A stretch of 64,000 nucleotides of DNA from Lentisphaera marina (GTDB taxonomy: Bacteria; Verrucomicrobiota; Lentisphaeria; Lentisphaerales; Lentisphaeraceae), in contig NZ_JAQZZL010000001.1 of the NCBI RefSeq assembly GCF_028745505.1, forward strand, positions 62,001-126,000. Direction: 5' to 3'. Positions 35,938 through 45,249 of the stretch are shown here, one piece after another (within the stretch, counting starts at the first letter, position 1; each line of letters opens with the position of its first letter). The notes under the pieces were generated by a model. The model was not told where the DNA came from. It saw only the letters and a program-made list of their open reading frames with translations, and ran no database searches. The position numbers and the translations under genes were made by a program.

Positions 35938-37984
35938 TTTTTTTAAATTTCTCTTCTAGAGATTCAACTCTCTTTTTATTACTCTCGTAGAGCGACGTAT
36001 TTTTATACTTTTGCTTGAGTGCAAGGATCTGAGCAATAGCAGAGCCCACTTCATTACGCTGCCAACTACTTTTGGCTTCTTGTAAATAATTCTCTAGGTC
36101 AAACTTTGCCATTCTTTTGGCTTCTTCTATCAAGAAGATTTCGAACTCAGAAACTTCTTCATTTTCATTCAAAGCACATGTTTGAAAGTTTCTAAACCAA
36201 AACAATAAGCTCAAGGCATCTTCTCTTGGTGACTGAGAACTGATAGACAATAAACTTTCTAGGCTCTTCAAATCAAAAGTACTTAGACTCAAACTTTTCA
36301 ATTCACCACCCACAAGCCCCATAAGTATATCATTCTTTATAGAGCGCACTACAACTTCATCTTTGCCGTGCTTAATAACTAAGCCCATCAAAGAGACACC
36401 ACCATCAACTAAGGAGTTTCTAACTTCACTCGATTTGATGATTATCTTCGACATTTGTTCTGACCACATGGGGTCATAAGCTTCACTATTTTTCAAGAAT
36501 TCTAAAAGCTCTACACTGGATTTTTTCCCTAAGTAGAATCGCAAAATATCTCGTCTCATACTATCTCTTTCACTCTGTAAAGCCAAATTCCCTAAGTCTT
36601 GGTTCCCTAGGCTTGTATCTGAGTTTTCAAGCCCATCTCCTTCTTCCTTAGCTAGTTCTGATTCTTCACTAAAAAACTCATTTTGGCGACGTTCTCTAAT
36701 CAAAATTTCTAAAACAGCTTCACGCCATTCTAGACATTCTTCTGCTTGGGGAGAACTAGGATATTTACTAAGGAATGATTCTATCTTTTTAAACAAACCG
36801 AAGGCTTCTACTGAGCTGATACTTTTATCCATAGATTGTGATAAAATAGTAAACTCACTTAGGCGTTTTTTATCGCCTTTATCAATTTTAATTGTTTTAT
36901 CAACGGACTTATCGCTATTAAAAACAATTATCCCCACTAACAAAAGGACTGTTATCAAAGCCGTCAAAATCTGTAAACGCAAACTCTTTTTACGTTGCTG
37001 ATTCCTTTTCTCGGTGAAACTAAAGCGTTTTTTAAAGATACGTGTAGAAAAGTTAGACGTTGTTGTCATATCATCCACATAGCGTCTTAAGAGACGTAAA
37101 TCTTTAGCTAAATCACCAAAACTCATATAACGATCATCGGGATGTTTTGACATCATTTTGTCGATTACTGTCGCTAAATCTTTGGGCACGGAAGGATTCA
37201 AATCCTTAATGGTCGTAGCTTCATCTTCTAGGTGCTTCTTATTCACTTCTTTAATATTGCCATCAAAGGGTGCTTGCCCCGTCAAAGCTTCATATGCCGT
37301 CACACCCAAGGCATAAATATCTGCACGAGTATCTGTTTTTAAATTTAGAATCTGCTCAGGACTCGAGTATTTATAATCTCCATCTGAAAATCTTGATCTT
37401 GATCCCGCAAGCCCTATGTCGGAAATTTTAATTTGCCCTTTTGAGTCGATTAAAATATTTTCTGGCTTCACTGATAAATGTGGTAAGCCTTCGGAAGTCC
37501 AGGCATAATCTAGTGCATGGGCAATTTGAGATAATAAACGGATCGTCATATTCACTGGCAATTTGCCACGATCATCTATAAGTTGCCTTAAGTTCTGACC
37601 AAAAACATACTCTACTACTAAGTAATAGTAACCACTCTCTTCGTTTACAGAATAGGCTTGCACAATATTGGGATGATTTAAACGGGCAGCTACACGAGCT
37701 TCTTTAAAAAACTCAAGGATATGCTCTGAATGCTCTGCCATATCATTATCTAAAACTTTTAATGCTACGTCACGTACCAGAGTCTCTTGATAGGCTTTGT
37801 AAACCTCTCCCATACGACCTGAGCCAATGTGTTCTGAAACACAAAAATCGCCAATTATGTAACCTGGCTCAAAAGCTTTTGGCACCTTGAGAACCGTTCC
37901 ACATGAACCACATTGAACTGCTTCCCCTGGCTTGCCATCATCTACTGAAACTGATTGTCCACAAGAAGTACATTTAAAACGCAA
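35912..37984 (-). CDS. zinc-ribbon kinase-like protein, probable pseudokinase
   Basis: About 690 aa. An N-terminal zinc ribbon (CTSCG...CGSCG) is followed by a Hanks-type kinase fold (about residues 40-310): IGSGRMGEVYKA, DVALKVL and EYVFGQNLRQLI. The catalytic loop reads HLSVKPEN, so the invariant HRD aspartate is Ser. DFG is DIG and APE is SPE. Lys and Asp for ATP binding remain, but phosphotransfer should be poor or absent. A TM helix (about 335-355) leads to a 330-aa charged, helical C-terminal region of unknown role. TTG 37984 is chosen because it starts right at the zinc ribbon; an ATG at 38077 would add 31 residues. Confidence 0.83.
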   Translation of the reverse strand: MRFKCTSCGQSVSVDDGKPGEAVQCGSCGTVLKVPKAFEPGYIIGDFCVSEHIGSGRMGEVYKAYQETLVRDVALKVLDNDMAEHSEHILEFFKEARVAARLNHPNIVQAYSVNEESGYYYLVVEYVFGQNLRQLIDDRGKLPVNMTIRLLSQIAHALDYAWTSEGLPHLSVKPENILIDSKGQIKISDIGLAGSRSRFSDGDYKYSSPEQILNLKTDTRADIYALGVTAYEALTGQAPFDGNIKEVNKKHLEDEATTIKDLNPSVPKDLATVIDKMMSKHPDDRYMSFGDLAKDLRLLRRYVDDMTTTSNFSTRIFKKRFSFTEKRNQQRKKSLRLQILTALITVLLLVGIIVFNSDKSVDKTIKIDKGDKKRLSEFTILSQSMDKSISSVEAFGLFKKIESFLSKYPSSPQAEECLEWREAVLEILIRERRQNEFFSEESELAKEEGDGLENSDTSLGNQDLGNLALQSERDSMRRDILRFYLGKKSSVELLEFLKNSEAYDPMWSEQMSKIIIKSSEVRNSLVDGGVSLMGLVIKHGKDEVVVRSIKNDILMGLVGGELKSLSLSTFDLKSLESLLSISSQSPREDALSLLFWFRNFQTCALNENEEVSEFEIFLIEEAKRMAKFDLENYLQEAKSSWQRNEVGSAIAQILALKQKYKNTSLYESNKKRVESLEEKFKKSVSRRGKK

Positions 37985-38130
37985 AACAACACCAATAATT
38001 TTTTTCAAATAATAATTTATAATTGAATAGACCTTTACTAGAAAGCAATTCGTCAAGATTGCTTTCATCGACTTCAAAAGAAGCTATAAGTCGTAAAAAA
38101 CGCATTTTCTAAATTTAAAGACTCTATTGA

Positions 38131-39279
38131 TTAACTGAAGGACCGAAAAACTTTCTCCATGTGACTGAAGTTTTTTTCATGAGTCAAGGGCTCTACCCTT
38201 TGACGCGCCTTCTCTCCGAGTACCTTTCTGTGATCCGTATCAAACAAACGCTCCATAGCAAATTCAAACTCATCTAAAGAATCTGGCCTGGTAATAACAT
38301 AACCATTTTCACCTGAGTCAATCATCTCAGATGCTCCGTTGAAAGAAGTACTTATCACTGGCACTCCCGCCGCCATAGCCTCTAGCACAACTAAAGAACA
38401 AGGATCATACCACGTGGGCTGTAAATAGACATCCGAAGCCTGATAAACTAATTCCGGATTATCAACAGCCCCAAGAAATAGGAAGTAGCTCTCTAATCCC
38501 TTGGATTTTATTAATGCCTCATAAGCTTTCTTTTTCCCCTTACCCGCGACAACAACCAAGAAATTATCTTTCTTTTTGTGAAGGTGTTCTACCACCGAAA
38601 TAATTTCTCGTAAGCCTTTAAGCTTAAAGTTGTGAGCCACTAAAGAGAAAATTATTTTATCTTCATCCAAGGAAAGTTGTTTTTTCGCTGCTTTCTTCTC
38701 TAAATCACTTGAAGGCTGAAATCGCTCAACATCCACTCCGTTATACACTAACTCTATTTGAGAATCATCGATATGATAAAACTCCTTCATGTGACTTTTT
38801 ACCATTTCGCTAATGGCGATGAACTTAACATTTTTATCTGTAAAAATATCTCTTTCGATTTTCGCCGCCATTATATGCTTAGGGCTAATGGAATTTGATA
38901 AGCCTTTTAAGATTTGGTGTATGGGGCCCGTCAATAAACGATTCTGTTTGTGACTCGCTTTCGTGACTCCTCCATGGGGTTGGTACACATTAACTGCAGC
39001 ACTGACGCCCGTTCCCATCACTACATCATACGAGCCTAACTTCACTCTCTTTTTAACCTGACTTAAAAAACTCCACCATTGAACCCAACGCATGGCTTTA
39101 GCTAGAGGCGAAAGCTTTATAATTTCAACACTCATCCGATCGTCAATCACATTCGTATCATGTGTGAAAAAGCTAACTTCATGACCCCGCTCAATAAGAA
39201 ACTCAGCAAAGTCTCTCATATAAACCTGTTGTCCGCCGTAACGAGGGTTAAAGTGCTCAATAACAAAAGCAATCTTCAC
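38131..39279 (-). CDS. GT4-family glycosyltransferase (WaaG-like)
   Basis: This 382-aa GT-B glycosyltransferase has an N-terminal IEHFNPRYGGQQVYMRDFA acceptor-side loop, ELVYNGVDVERFQPS, and a donor-binding C-terminal domain: FLGAVDNPELVYQASDVYL, PTWYDPCSLVVLEAMAAGVP with the E-x7-E motif. It most resembles LPS core glucosyltransferases such as WaaG. Its ATG overlaps the stop of the WaaP-like kinase gene by four bases, so both likely act on lipopolysaccharide core at the inner face of the inner membrane. The sugar and linkage cannot be read from sequence. Confidence 0.87.
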   Translation of the reverse strand: MKIAFVIEHFNPRYGGQQVYMRDFAEFLIERGHEVSFFTHDTNVIDDRMSVEIIKLSPLAKAMRWVQWWSFLSQVKKRVKLGSYDVVMGTGVSAAVNVYQPHGGVTKASHKQNRLLTGPIHQILKGLSNSISPKHIMAAKIERDIFTDKNVKFIAISEMVKSHMKEFYHIDDSQIELVYNGVDVERFQPSSDLEKKAAKKQLSLDEDKIIFSLVAHNFKLKGLREIISVVEHLHKKKDNFLVVVAGKGKKKAYEALIKSKGLESYFLFLGAVDNPELVYQASDVYLQPTWYDPCSLVVLEAMAAGVPVISTSFNGASEMIDSGENGYVITRPDSLDEFEFAMERLFDTDHRKVLGEKARQRVEPLTHEKNFSHMEKVFRSFS

Positions 39280-40079
39280 AATAAATACTCACCGTGCTTA
39301 CTCTTCATGCGTTCCACACGTTGCATAACATGTTGCAAGAGTTTTTTATCCGAACTCGAAAGTTTTTTCGCACCCCTGTATGCCTTAAAAAAACGCATTT
39401 TATCACTCTGTGATACTGAGTCAGGAAAAGAGTAAAAGAGCTGACCTAAATCTTTCACAATCCATCGGCGTCTGAATTTATTGCGTTTTTGAACTCTCTG
39501 TAAGTCAATCAAAGAGAATAAATTCTTGTCTCCTGAAACATCTACAAAGATGTGACATAGATAAAAATCTCTATGATTGTAACCCTTTGAATGAAACTCC
39601 TTGGCAAAAACTCCTAATTGTGACCAGAAATCTTTTCTCTTCTGATCTAACAATTTGTGATCTCGCAAAAAATGATCACCTTGCACCCCTTTAACTTCTT
39701 TAGAGATGTAAAAGGAAACGGCTTCCCCACCGATCTTTCCTATTCCATAGGCCATTGGCACAGGGACATTTATATGGTCTTTGTGTAAAGCTTGTGTATT
39801 ATCCCACTCAGTAATTGCTTCAAAATGTGGGCCAGATTTTCTAGTAGGCGAAGACTTTTTCCAATGACGTTTTAGGTAAATCATTTCATCTTCAAACTGT
39901 ACCGAAACAGTCAAGCGACCGGGAACTTCTCGCATTGCAGTAAGGCCTTTACAAAAGAAAAAATCTTTAAAACTCAACAAGCCCACGCCAATTAATTTTT
40001 CTCTGTAATCGCGATTGACTTCAAATTTCTCAATTTCAAGCACACCACGCTGAAACGCGTCCGGGGGAGCTAAAGCCAT
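39276..40079 (-). CDS. WaaP/InaA-like lipopolysaccharide core kinase
   Basis: This 267-aa kinase-fold protein has a Lys in YLKRHWKK-like strand 3, EVKGVQGD in the hinge, catalytic GYNHRDFYLCHIFV (HRD with Asp) and metal-binding LIDLQRVQKRNKF. The RfaP/InaA family phosphorylates heptose in LPS inner core. The neighbouring WaaG-like glycosyltransferase supports this role. A 208-base gap to gnd separates divergent promoters. Confidence 0.85.
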   Translation of the reverse strand: MALAPPDAFQRGVLEIEKFEVNRDYREKLIGVGLLSFKDFFFCKGLTAMREVPGRLTVSVQFEDEMIYLKRHWKKSSPTRKSGPHFEAITEWDNTQALHKDHINVPVPMAYGIGKIGGEAVSFYISKEVKGVQGDHFLRDHKLLDQKRKDFWSQLGVFAKEFHSKGYNHRDFYLCHIFVDVSGDKNLFSLIDLQRVQKRNKFRRRWIVKDLGQLFYSFPDSVSQSDKMRFFKAYRGAKKLSSSDKKLLQHVMQRVERMKSKHGEYLL

Positions 40080-40169
40080 TTATAAACCTACAATTTTAAT
40101 TTAGAGTCTAAAATAACTGTAAGGGGCATTCTTACAACAACAATTTTGAAGAACTTTTTCGCCTATTTG

Positions 40170-40199
40170 TTGCATGTAACATTAACAGAGTGGCATAAT
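40170..40199 (+). promoter_or_regulatory. candidate sigma-70 promoter for gnd
   Basis: TTGCAT (40170-40175), 18-base spacer, CATAAT (40194-40199). It lies about 90 bases upstream of the gnd ATG. Prediction from sequence only. Confidence 0.4.
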
Positions 40200-40287
40200 T
40201 GCTTGTGCGTATATAGACTAAAAACAAACTAAGGCTATAGTCGAGAATCAACTGAAACAATAATATTGAATAAATTAGGAAAATCGT

Positions 40288-41736
40288 ATGTCTCAAGCAG
40301 ATATCGGTCTTATTGGTCTCGCCGTAATGGGCCAAAACCTAGTCATGAACATGAATGACCATGGTTATACTGTAGCTGTCTACAACCGCACAACTTCGAA
40401 AGTAGATGATTTCATGAATGGCGCTGCAAAAGGCAGTAATGTTATCGGCACTCATTCTGTAGAAGAATTTGTTAGCCAACTAAAAACGCCAAGACGCGTT
40501 ATGCTCATGGTAAAAGCAGGCGAAGTCGTTGATAAGTTCATCAACACAATCGTCCCACACCTCGAAGCAGGCGACATTATCATTGATGGCGGAAACTCAC
40601 TCTATACTGATTCAAACCGTCGTGTTGAAGAACTCGCGGCTAAAGGCCTTCGCTATATTGGCGCTGGTGTTTCTGGTGGCGAAGAAGGCGCTAGATTCGG
40701 CCCCTCAATCATGCCTGGTGGCGATCCCGAAGCATGGCCTGCAGTTAAAAATATCTTCCAAGATATTTCAGCAAAAGTTGACGGCGGCGAAGCTTGCTGT
40801 GACTGGGTAGGTAAAGGTGGCGCTGGTCACTATGTGAAAATGGTTCACAATGGCATCGAATACGGTGACATGCAACTTATCTGCGAAGCTTATCAACTCC
40901 TCAAGAATGCTGGTTTCTCCAACGATGAAATGCACGAGATTTTCAAGAAGTGGAATACAGGAGTTCTCGATTCTTTCTTAACTGAGATCACAACTGATAT
41001 CCTTGGCTACAAACAAGAAGATGGTACTCACTTAGTTGACTCAATCTTAGACACTGCTGGTCAAAAAGGTACTGGTAAATGGACTGGTATTAATGCTCTT
41101 GACCTTGGCATGCCTTTGACACTTATTGCTGAATCAGTATTCGCTCGCTGCGTTTCTGCACTCAAAGATCAACGTGTTGAAGCTTCTAAAGTTCTCACTG
41201 GCCCGAATATTAAATTCACTGGCGACAAAGAAGCTTTCGTAAACGACGTTGAACAAGCTCTTTATGCTTCAAAAATCATTTCATACGCTCAAGGTTACAT
41301 GCTCCTCAAAGAAGCTTCTGAAACCTATAAGTGGGATCTTGACTTTGGTGCTATCGCTCTCATGTGGCGTGGAGGTTGCATTATCCGTTCTGTTTTCTTG
41401 GGTAACATCAAGGATGCTTTCCAAGCAGATCCAAACCTTGAAAACCTACTTCTCAATGACTTCTTCAAAGATGCTATCCACACAGCCCAAGAAGGTTGGA
41501 GACGCACAGTTATCAAGGGTATTGAACTTGGCGTTCCTACACCTTGTTTCTCAACAGCATTAGCTTTCTACGATAGCTACCGCTCAGAAGTCCTTCCTGC
41601 TAACTTGCTCCAAGCTCAACGTGACTACTTCGGTGCTCACACTTATGAGCGTTTAGACAAGCCACGCGGTGAATTTTTCCACACCAACTGGACTGGTAAA
41701 GGTGGCGACGTTTCTTCTACAACTTACGACGTTTAA
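40288..41736 (+). CDS. gnd: 6-phosphogluconate dehydrogenase, decarboxylating
   Basis: This 482-aa enzyme oxidises and decarboxylates 6-phosphogluconate to ribulose 5-phosphate with NADP+, following Pgl in the oxidative pentose-phosphate pathway. The N-terminal Rossmann motif is GLAVMGQNLVMNM with NRTTSK for NADP. Then GAGVSGGEEGARFGPSIMPGG, catalytic Lys/Asn in KMVHNGIEYGDMQ, and AHTYERLDKPRGEFFHTNW at the C-terminus. AGGAAAA precedes ATG. The length is typical of the long form (about 470-485 aa). It is followed by a strong shared terminator. Confidence 0.97.
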   Translation: MSQADIGLIGLAVMGQNLVMNMNDHGYTVAVYNRTTSKVDDFMNGAAKGSNVIGTHSVEEFVSQLKTPRRVMLMVKAGEVVDKFINTIVPHLEAGDIIIDGGNSLYTDSNRRVEELAAKGLRYIGAGVSGGEEGARFGPSIMPGGDPEAWPAVKNIFQDISAKVDGGEACCDWVGKGGAGHYVKMVHNGIEYGDMQLICEAYQLLKNAGFSNDEMHEIFKKWNTGVLDSFLTEITTDILGYKQEDGTHLVDSILDTAGQKGTGKWTGINALDLGMPLTLIAESVFARCVSALKDQRVEASKVLTGPNIKFTGDKEAFVNDVEQALYASKIISYAQGYMLLKEASETYKWDLDFGAIALMWRGGCIIRSVFLGNIKDAFQADPNLENLLLNDFFKDAIHTAQEGWRRTVIKGIELGVPTPCFSTALAFYDSYRSEVLPANLLQAQRDYFGAHTYERLDKPRGEFFHTNWTGKGGDVSSTTYDV

Positions 41737-41762
41737 GAACTAAGCACCTCGCTTAAATAAAA

Positions 41763-41792
41763 AACCTCAGTGAAATCACTGAGGTTTTTTTG
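41763..41792. terminator. bidirectional terminator between gnd and SGNH gene
   Basis: CCTCAGTGA-AA-TCACTGAGG (41765-41784) with an A-run before and T-run after; serves both converging genes. Confidence 0.93.
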
Positions 41793-41811
41793 TACCAACT
41801 TTCGCTAGTGT

Positions 41812-42690
41812 TCAAGTAATAACATCAATCTCTTTCAATAACTCTGCCACACGTAATTCAGTCTCAGAAATTGAATCTGTTTTGAACACCTTAGCTCTCT
41901 CATAACCCACATACTTGAGCCAACCTCTGGATCGCAATTGGCGACGTTTCTCAACTAACTTGTAAAGTGGTGTTTTTTTAAGTTCAGTTAACTTTCCTCG
42001 CGACAATACGTCATGATTAAAGTTCAAATTTTTTAAAATAACTTGGGCTATAAATAAGTGCCCTTCCAAAGAGGGATGGATACCATCCTTACTGAAACAA
42101 AAATTTTTATTTTCTTTGCGCTGATCGCTAACATAAGTTGCCATAATTGAGTTGAGGTTTACACAAGTCACATTTTCTGGCGTCGCCGTACTCGTCCACT
42201 CTGAAAAAGCTGCCAAAGTTTCTTGGTATGCCTTGTATGGTGCTCGATAACTAAAATCTGCCGCTTCCGCATCTTGTAATAAGTTTGGTATTGCATGATC
42301 CTGAAAAAGTGGTGGAGTTATCAGGATGACTTCAGCCCCCACATTTTGACACTTCTTAACTAGCTCCAACATACCTTTCTTGTAAGCATCAAAGATATCT
42401 TTATTCAGTGGGTGATATATGCCATCATTCATACCATAACAAACAAAGACGACTTCAGGCTTAATTTTGCCTAAAGCACTACCCAAACGTTCATGTATAC
42501 ATGGGCGTGGAAAGGGGTGGTCATTTTCAGATAAACCTGAAGCTGTTTCTGAATTCAGCCCCAAACTGTAAAAATCAAAATTTTGCTCAGGTTTTTGCTT
42601 ACGAAGAGCATACTCGATAAAACCGACATATTGCCCATCGTGAGTAATGCTATCGCCTAAAAATAAAACTCGCTTGTTACTTAGATCCAT
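41812..42690 (-). CDS. SGNH/GDSL-type hydrolase
   Basis: This 292-aa esterase or lipase-fold enzyme has block I FLGDSITHDG with the nucleophile Ser, a Gly in block II (SLGLNSETASGL), block III CYGMNDGIYH, and block V SKDGIHPSLEGH with the Asp/His pair. No signal peptide is visible, so it is probably cytoplasmic. Such enzymes often remove acetyl or acyl groups from carbohydrates. The C-terminal 60 residues are basic and helical. The substrate is unknown. Confidence 0.88.
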   Translation of the reverse strand: MDLSNKRVLFLGDSITHDGQYVGFIEYALRKQKPEQNFDFYSLGLNSETASGLSENDHPFPRPCIHERLGSALGKIKPEVVFVCYGMNDGIYHPLNKDIFDAYKKGMLELVKKCQNVGAEVILITPPLFQDHAIPNLLQDAEAADFSYRAPYKAYQETLAAFSEWTSTATPENVTCVNLNSIMATYVSDQRKENKNFCFSKDGIHPSLEGHLFIAQVILKNLNFNHDVLSRGKLTELKKTPLYKLVEKRRQLRSRGWLKYVGYERAKVFKTDSISETELRVAELLKEIDVIT

Positions 42691-42845
42691 GTAATTACTT
42701 TCACTTCAAATTGAATAATAAAATGCAAAACAATCCCTGCTTAGATAAAAATCAAACTTTAGGCCCTAACAAATACCTGTAATGACGAAAAGGAAGTTTT
42801 CTTTTAAATGATTTTAGGATACAATTGAAACTAAAAGGCTTTATT

Positions 42846-43223
42846 ATGACTGATCAATCAACTCAAAAAATATCTCGCTATAGTTTAGCTGCCATTTTTT
42901 TCTATCATGGTCTCGTTCCCAAATTACTCTTTAAAAGTGAGCAAGAAGTTTTAATGAACAATGCTTTTCTTCCTTTCATGGAGAAAGACTTTGCACTTAC
43001 CTCTTCGGGGATAGCCGAAATCATCTACGCCTTAGCTTTAGTCATATTTTCTACGAACAAAAAACTTTTGTATCCTGCTATGGCCTTTAGCATACTCGCC
43101 ACTCTTGCAATAATTATCCAACTACCGCAATTAATGACCCATGCGTTTAACCCTTTCTCAATTAATCTAGCCGTTTTTTCATTGGCCTTAATCGACCTAA
43201 AAAGCTTAGATCACAGCAAATAA
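42846..43223 (+). CDS. DoxX-like membrane protein
   Basis: This is a 125-aa four-helix membrane protein. It has a short charged N-terminus, RYSLAAIFFYHGLVPKLLF (the DoxX-type W/YHG..PK motif in helix 1), then SSGIAEIIYALALVIF, YPAMAFSILATLAIIIQLP and a final helix. ATG 42846 follows AAAGG; the extension to 42825 is not needed. The function of this branch is unknown. It converges on the RNA methyltransferase gene, one base apart. Confidence 0.75.
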   Translation: MTDQSTQKISRYSLAAIFFYHGLVPKLLFKSEQEVLMNNAFLPFMEKDFALTSSGIAEIIYALALVIFSTNKKLLYPAMAFSILATLAIIIQLPQLMTHAFNPFSINLAVFSLALIDLKSLDHSK

Positions 43224-43224
43224 C

Positions 43225-44388
43225 TTAGGTCCATTTATTGCCGCGATACATCTCAAACTTACATAAGCGTCCGTCTAAGCCACCATTACTTAAAGGGAAT
43301 TTTCGCGAAGGTCGCAAACCAATTTTCAAGATTAGTTTACGTTCGCCAAAATAAACCCATGCATTACTTCCAGAACATTTCTGCTTGAGGAAATCACCTA
43401 TTTCACCTGTAAAAGATTCGACATCCTCATTTTTCATGAGGCGCATACCATACGGAGGATTTGTAATGATTGTACAAGGCTCAAGTTCCTCTAAGTCTTG
43501 AAAGCGACTTTGCGTGATTTTTATTTTGTCACCACCTGGTAGGTAGGATAAGTTCAGCATACTTGCTCTCACTGCCTCTGAATCCATATCAGAACCAGAA
43601 ATCAAACCTTCCTTAGGGATTTTTATACGCGCATCAGCTTTTGCTTTAACCTCATCCCATATACCCTGATCAAAATCAGGCATATTTTCAAAACCAAAAC
43701 GTTTCTTCAAATAACCAGAAGGAATTTTTGCTGCATACATAAGAGCTTCTGCTAAAATTGTGCCGGATCCACACATTGGGTCATATAGAGGAGTTTTGCC
43801 ATCCCACTCAGAGGCACGAATAAAAGCCGCCCCTAAACTTTCCATCAAAGGCGCTTCAACTGAATCCTGGCGATAACCACGTTTGTGATGTGAACCACCT
43901 GAAAGGTCTAGAGCAATTGTCGCTTTATTTTTATTAATAAATAGATTGAGCCATATATCAGGATTTTTAGGATCTATATCGGGGCGCTCGCCACGTTTTT
44001 CACGTAAGCGGTCACAAATCGCATCTTTCATTTTTTGAGAAGCAAACTTCGAGTGATTAATTTTGCTGTTACCAACATTTGCAAAGATCGCAAATGTTTG
44101 GCCCGGCTGAATAATCTCTTCCCATTTCATTGTTTTAACACGCTGATAAAGCATATCTTCCGAGAGTGCATCAAAACGATGTAGTGGCGCCAAGAAACGC
44201 GAAAATAAACGTGAGCAATAGACGATTTTAAAGAGCGTTACCATGTCAGCATGAAAATGCATCCCTCGATAATCCTGTTGAATCTCTTGTGCGCCCAACT
44301 CTTTTAATTCATCTACACCAAGCTTTTTGGCTTCTTCAGAGATTTGTCCGTAAAACAAACCTGTTTTATGATATCTAAATTCTGTCAT
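43225..44388 (-). CDS. THUMP-domain RNA guanine-N2 methyltransferase (RlmL N-half-like)
   Basis: This 387-aa protein is built as a THUMP RNA-binding region (about residues 45-160) followed by a Rossmann methyltransferase of the UPF0020 family: DLSGGSHHKRGYR, YDPMCGSGTILAEALMYA for SAM binding, SGSDMDSEAVRA, and the NPPYGMRL catalytic motif typical of N-methylation of guanine. It matches the first half of E. coli RlmL (23S G2445) in layout, and lacks the RlmK half. The target could also be a different rRNA or tRNA guanine. Confidence 0.87.
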   Translation of the reverse strand: MTEFRYHKTGLFYGQISEEAKKLGVDELKELGAQEIQQDYRGMHFHADMVTLFKIVYCSRLFSRFLAPLHRFDALSEDMLYQRVKTMKWEEIIQPGQTFAIFANVGNSKINHSKFASQKMKDAICDRLREKRGERPDIDPKNPDIWLNLFINKNKATIALDLSGGSHHKRGYRQDSVEAPLMESLGAAFIRASEWDGKTPLYDPMCGSGTILAEALMYAAKIPSGYLKKRFGFENMPDFDQGIWDEVKAKADARIKIPKEGLISGSDMDSEAVRASMLNLSYLPGGDKIKITQSRFQDLEELEPCTIITNPPYGMRLMKNEDVESFTGEIGDFLKQKCSGSNAWVYFGERKLILKIGLRPSRKFPLSNGGLDGRLCKFEMYRGNKWT

Positions 44389-44541
44389 TTAAAATTTCCT
44401 AATTATTTTTGACAAAGTAATGCCAAAGTGCTTTTCGTCTCGTCCCCGCCTATTTTTCGTTAAAAATAAATCCCTATTCTACAAAGACTTTTGACTTCTC
44501 TTGTTCACGTTTTAAGATCTTAAAAACAAAAGTGAGCCAAA

Positions 44542-45075
44542 ATGCTAGAATTCACCGCTATAGATTTTGAGACTGTACCTGGGGAACACGGCCCCATTGC
44601 AGCAGAGATCGGCCTAGTAGTTTTTAATGAATCTGGCGAAATCCTCCATTACTTCGAAGCTTCTGCTCCAGTCAATGACCTCTATGCAGCTTCAGCTCAT
44701 TGCTGCGAATCAATAGTCTCGACCTGGCCAAAAATTAAACAGCACTTACAAAACAAGATTATCCTTGGCCATAATATTGGCTATGACTATGCCATCTTAA
44801 AAAAATGCTTCCCAGCTCTAACTATTGAACGCTCCATCGATAGCCTGCAAATTAGCCGCCAAGTTTACAGTAATACTTTTAGCGATTACAGCTTAACTTC
44901 CCTGTTAGAATGCCTTGATCTCAACAAGCAATTAGAAAAACTGCAAGTGAACGACCATTTCATTCCCCACCGTGCTTTATACGATGCCATGGGCTGTGCG
45001 CTTTTATGCCTTCATTTACTCAACAAGCCTAAAGGCCGGGAACTTATTTTCCCCCAGCAACAATCATTATTCTGA
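44542..45075 (+). CDS. DnaQ-like 3'-5' exonuclease
   Basis: This 177-aa DEDDh exonuclease fold has ExoI FTAIDFETVPG, ExoII GHNIGYDYAILKK and ExoIII HRALYDAMGC with the general-base His. It is stand-alone, with no polymerase or helicase fusion. It may trim RNA or act in DNA proofreading or repair. GTGAG precedes ATG. The gene-free 174 bases after it hold nothing I can identify. Confidence 0.85.
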   Translation: MLEFTAIDFETVPGEHGPIAAEIGLVVFNESGEILHYFEASAPVNDLYAASAHCCESIVSTWPKIKQHLQNKIILGHNIGYDYAILKKCFPALTIERSIDSLQISRQVYSNTFSDYSLTSLLECLDLNKQLEKLQVNDHFIPHRALYDAMGCALLCLHLLNKPKGRELIFPQQQSLF

Positions 45076-45249
45076 ATATCGCAAGCCCTACAAAAATATT
45101 AGGTATTAATACACACTCTAGAACAAGTAAGAATGGCTGTTAACTCTACTGCATTCTACACAATTCCAAATAAATAAAAGAGCTCTCCTGTAAACTTTAG
45201 GCCCTCGCGTGCTATTAATAAGAATAAACAATAATCAATCCTTCAATTT

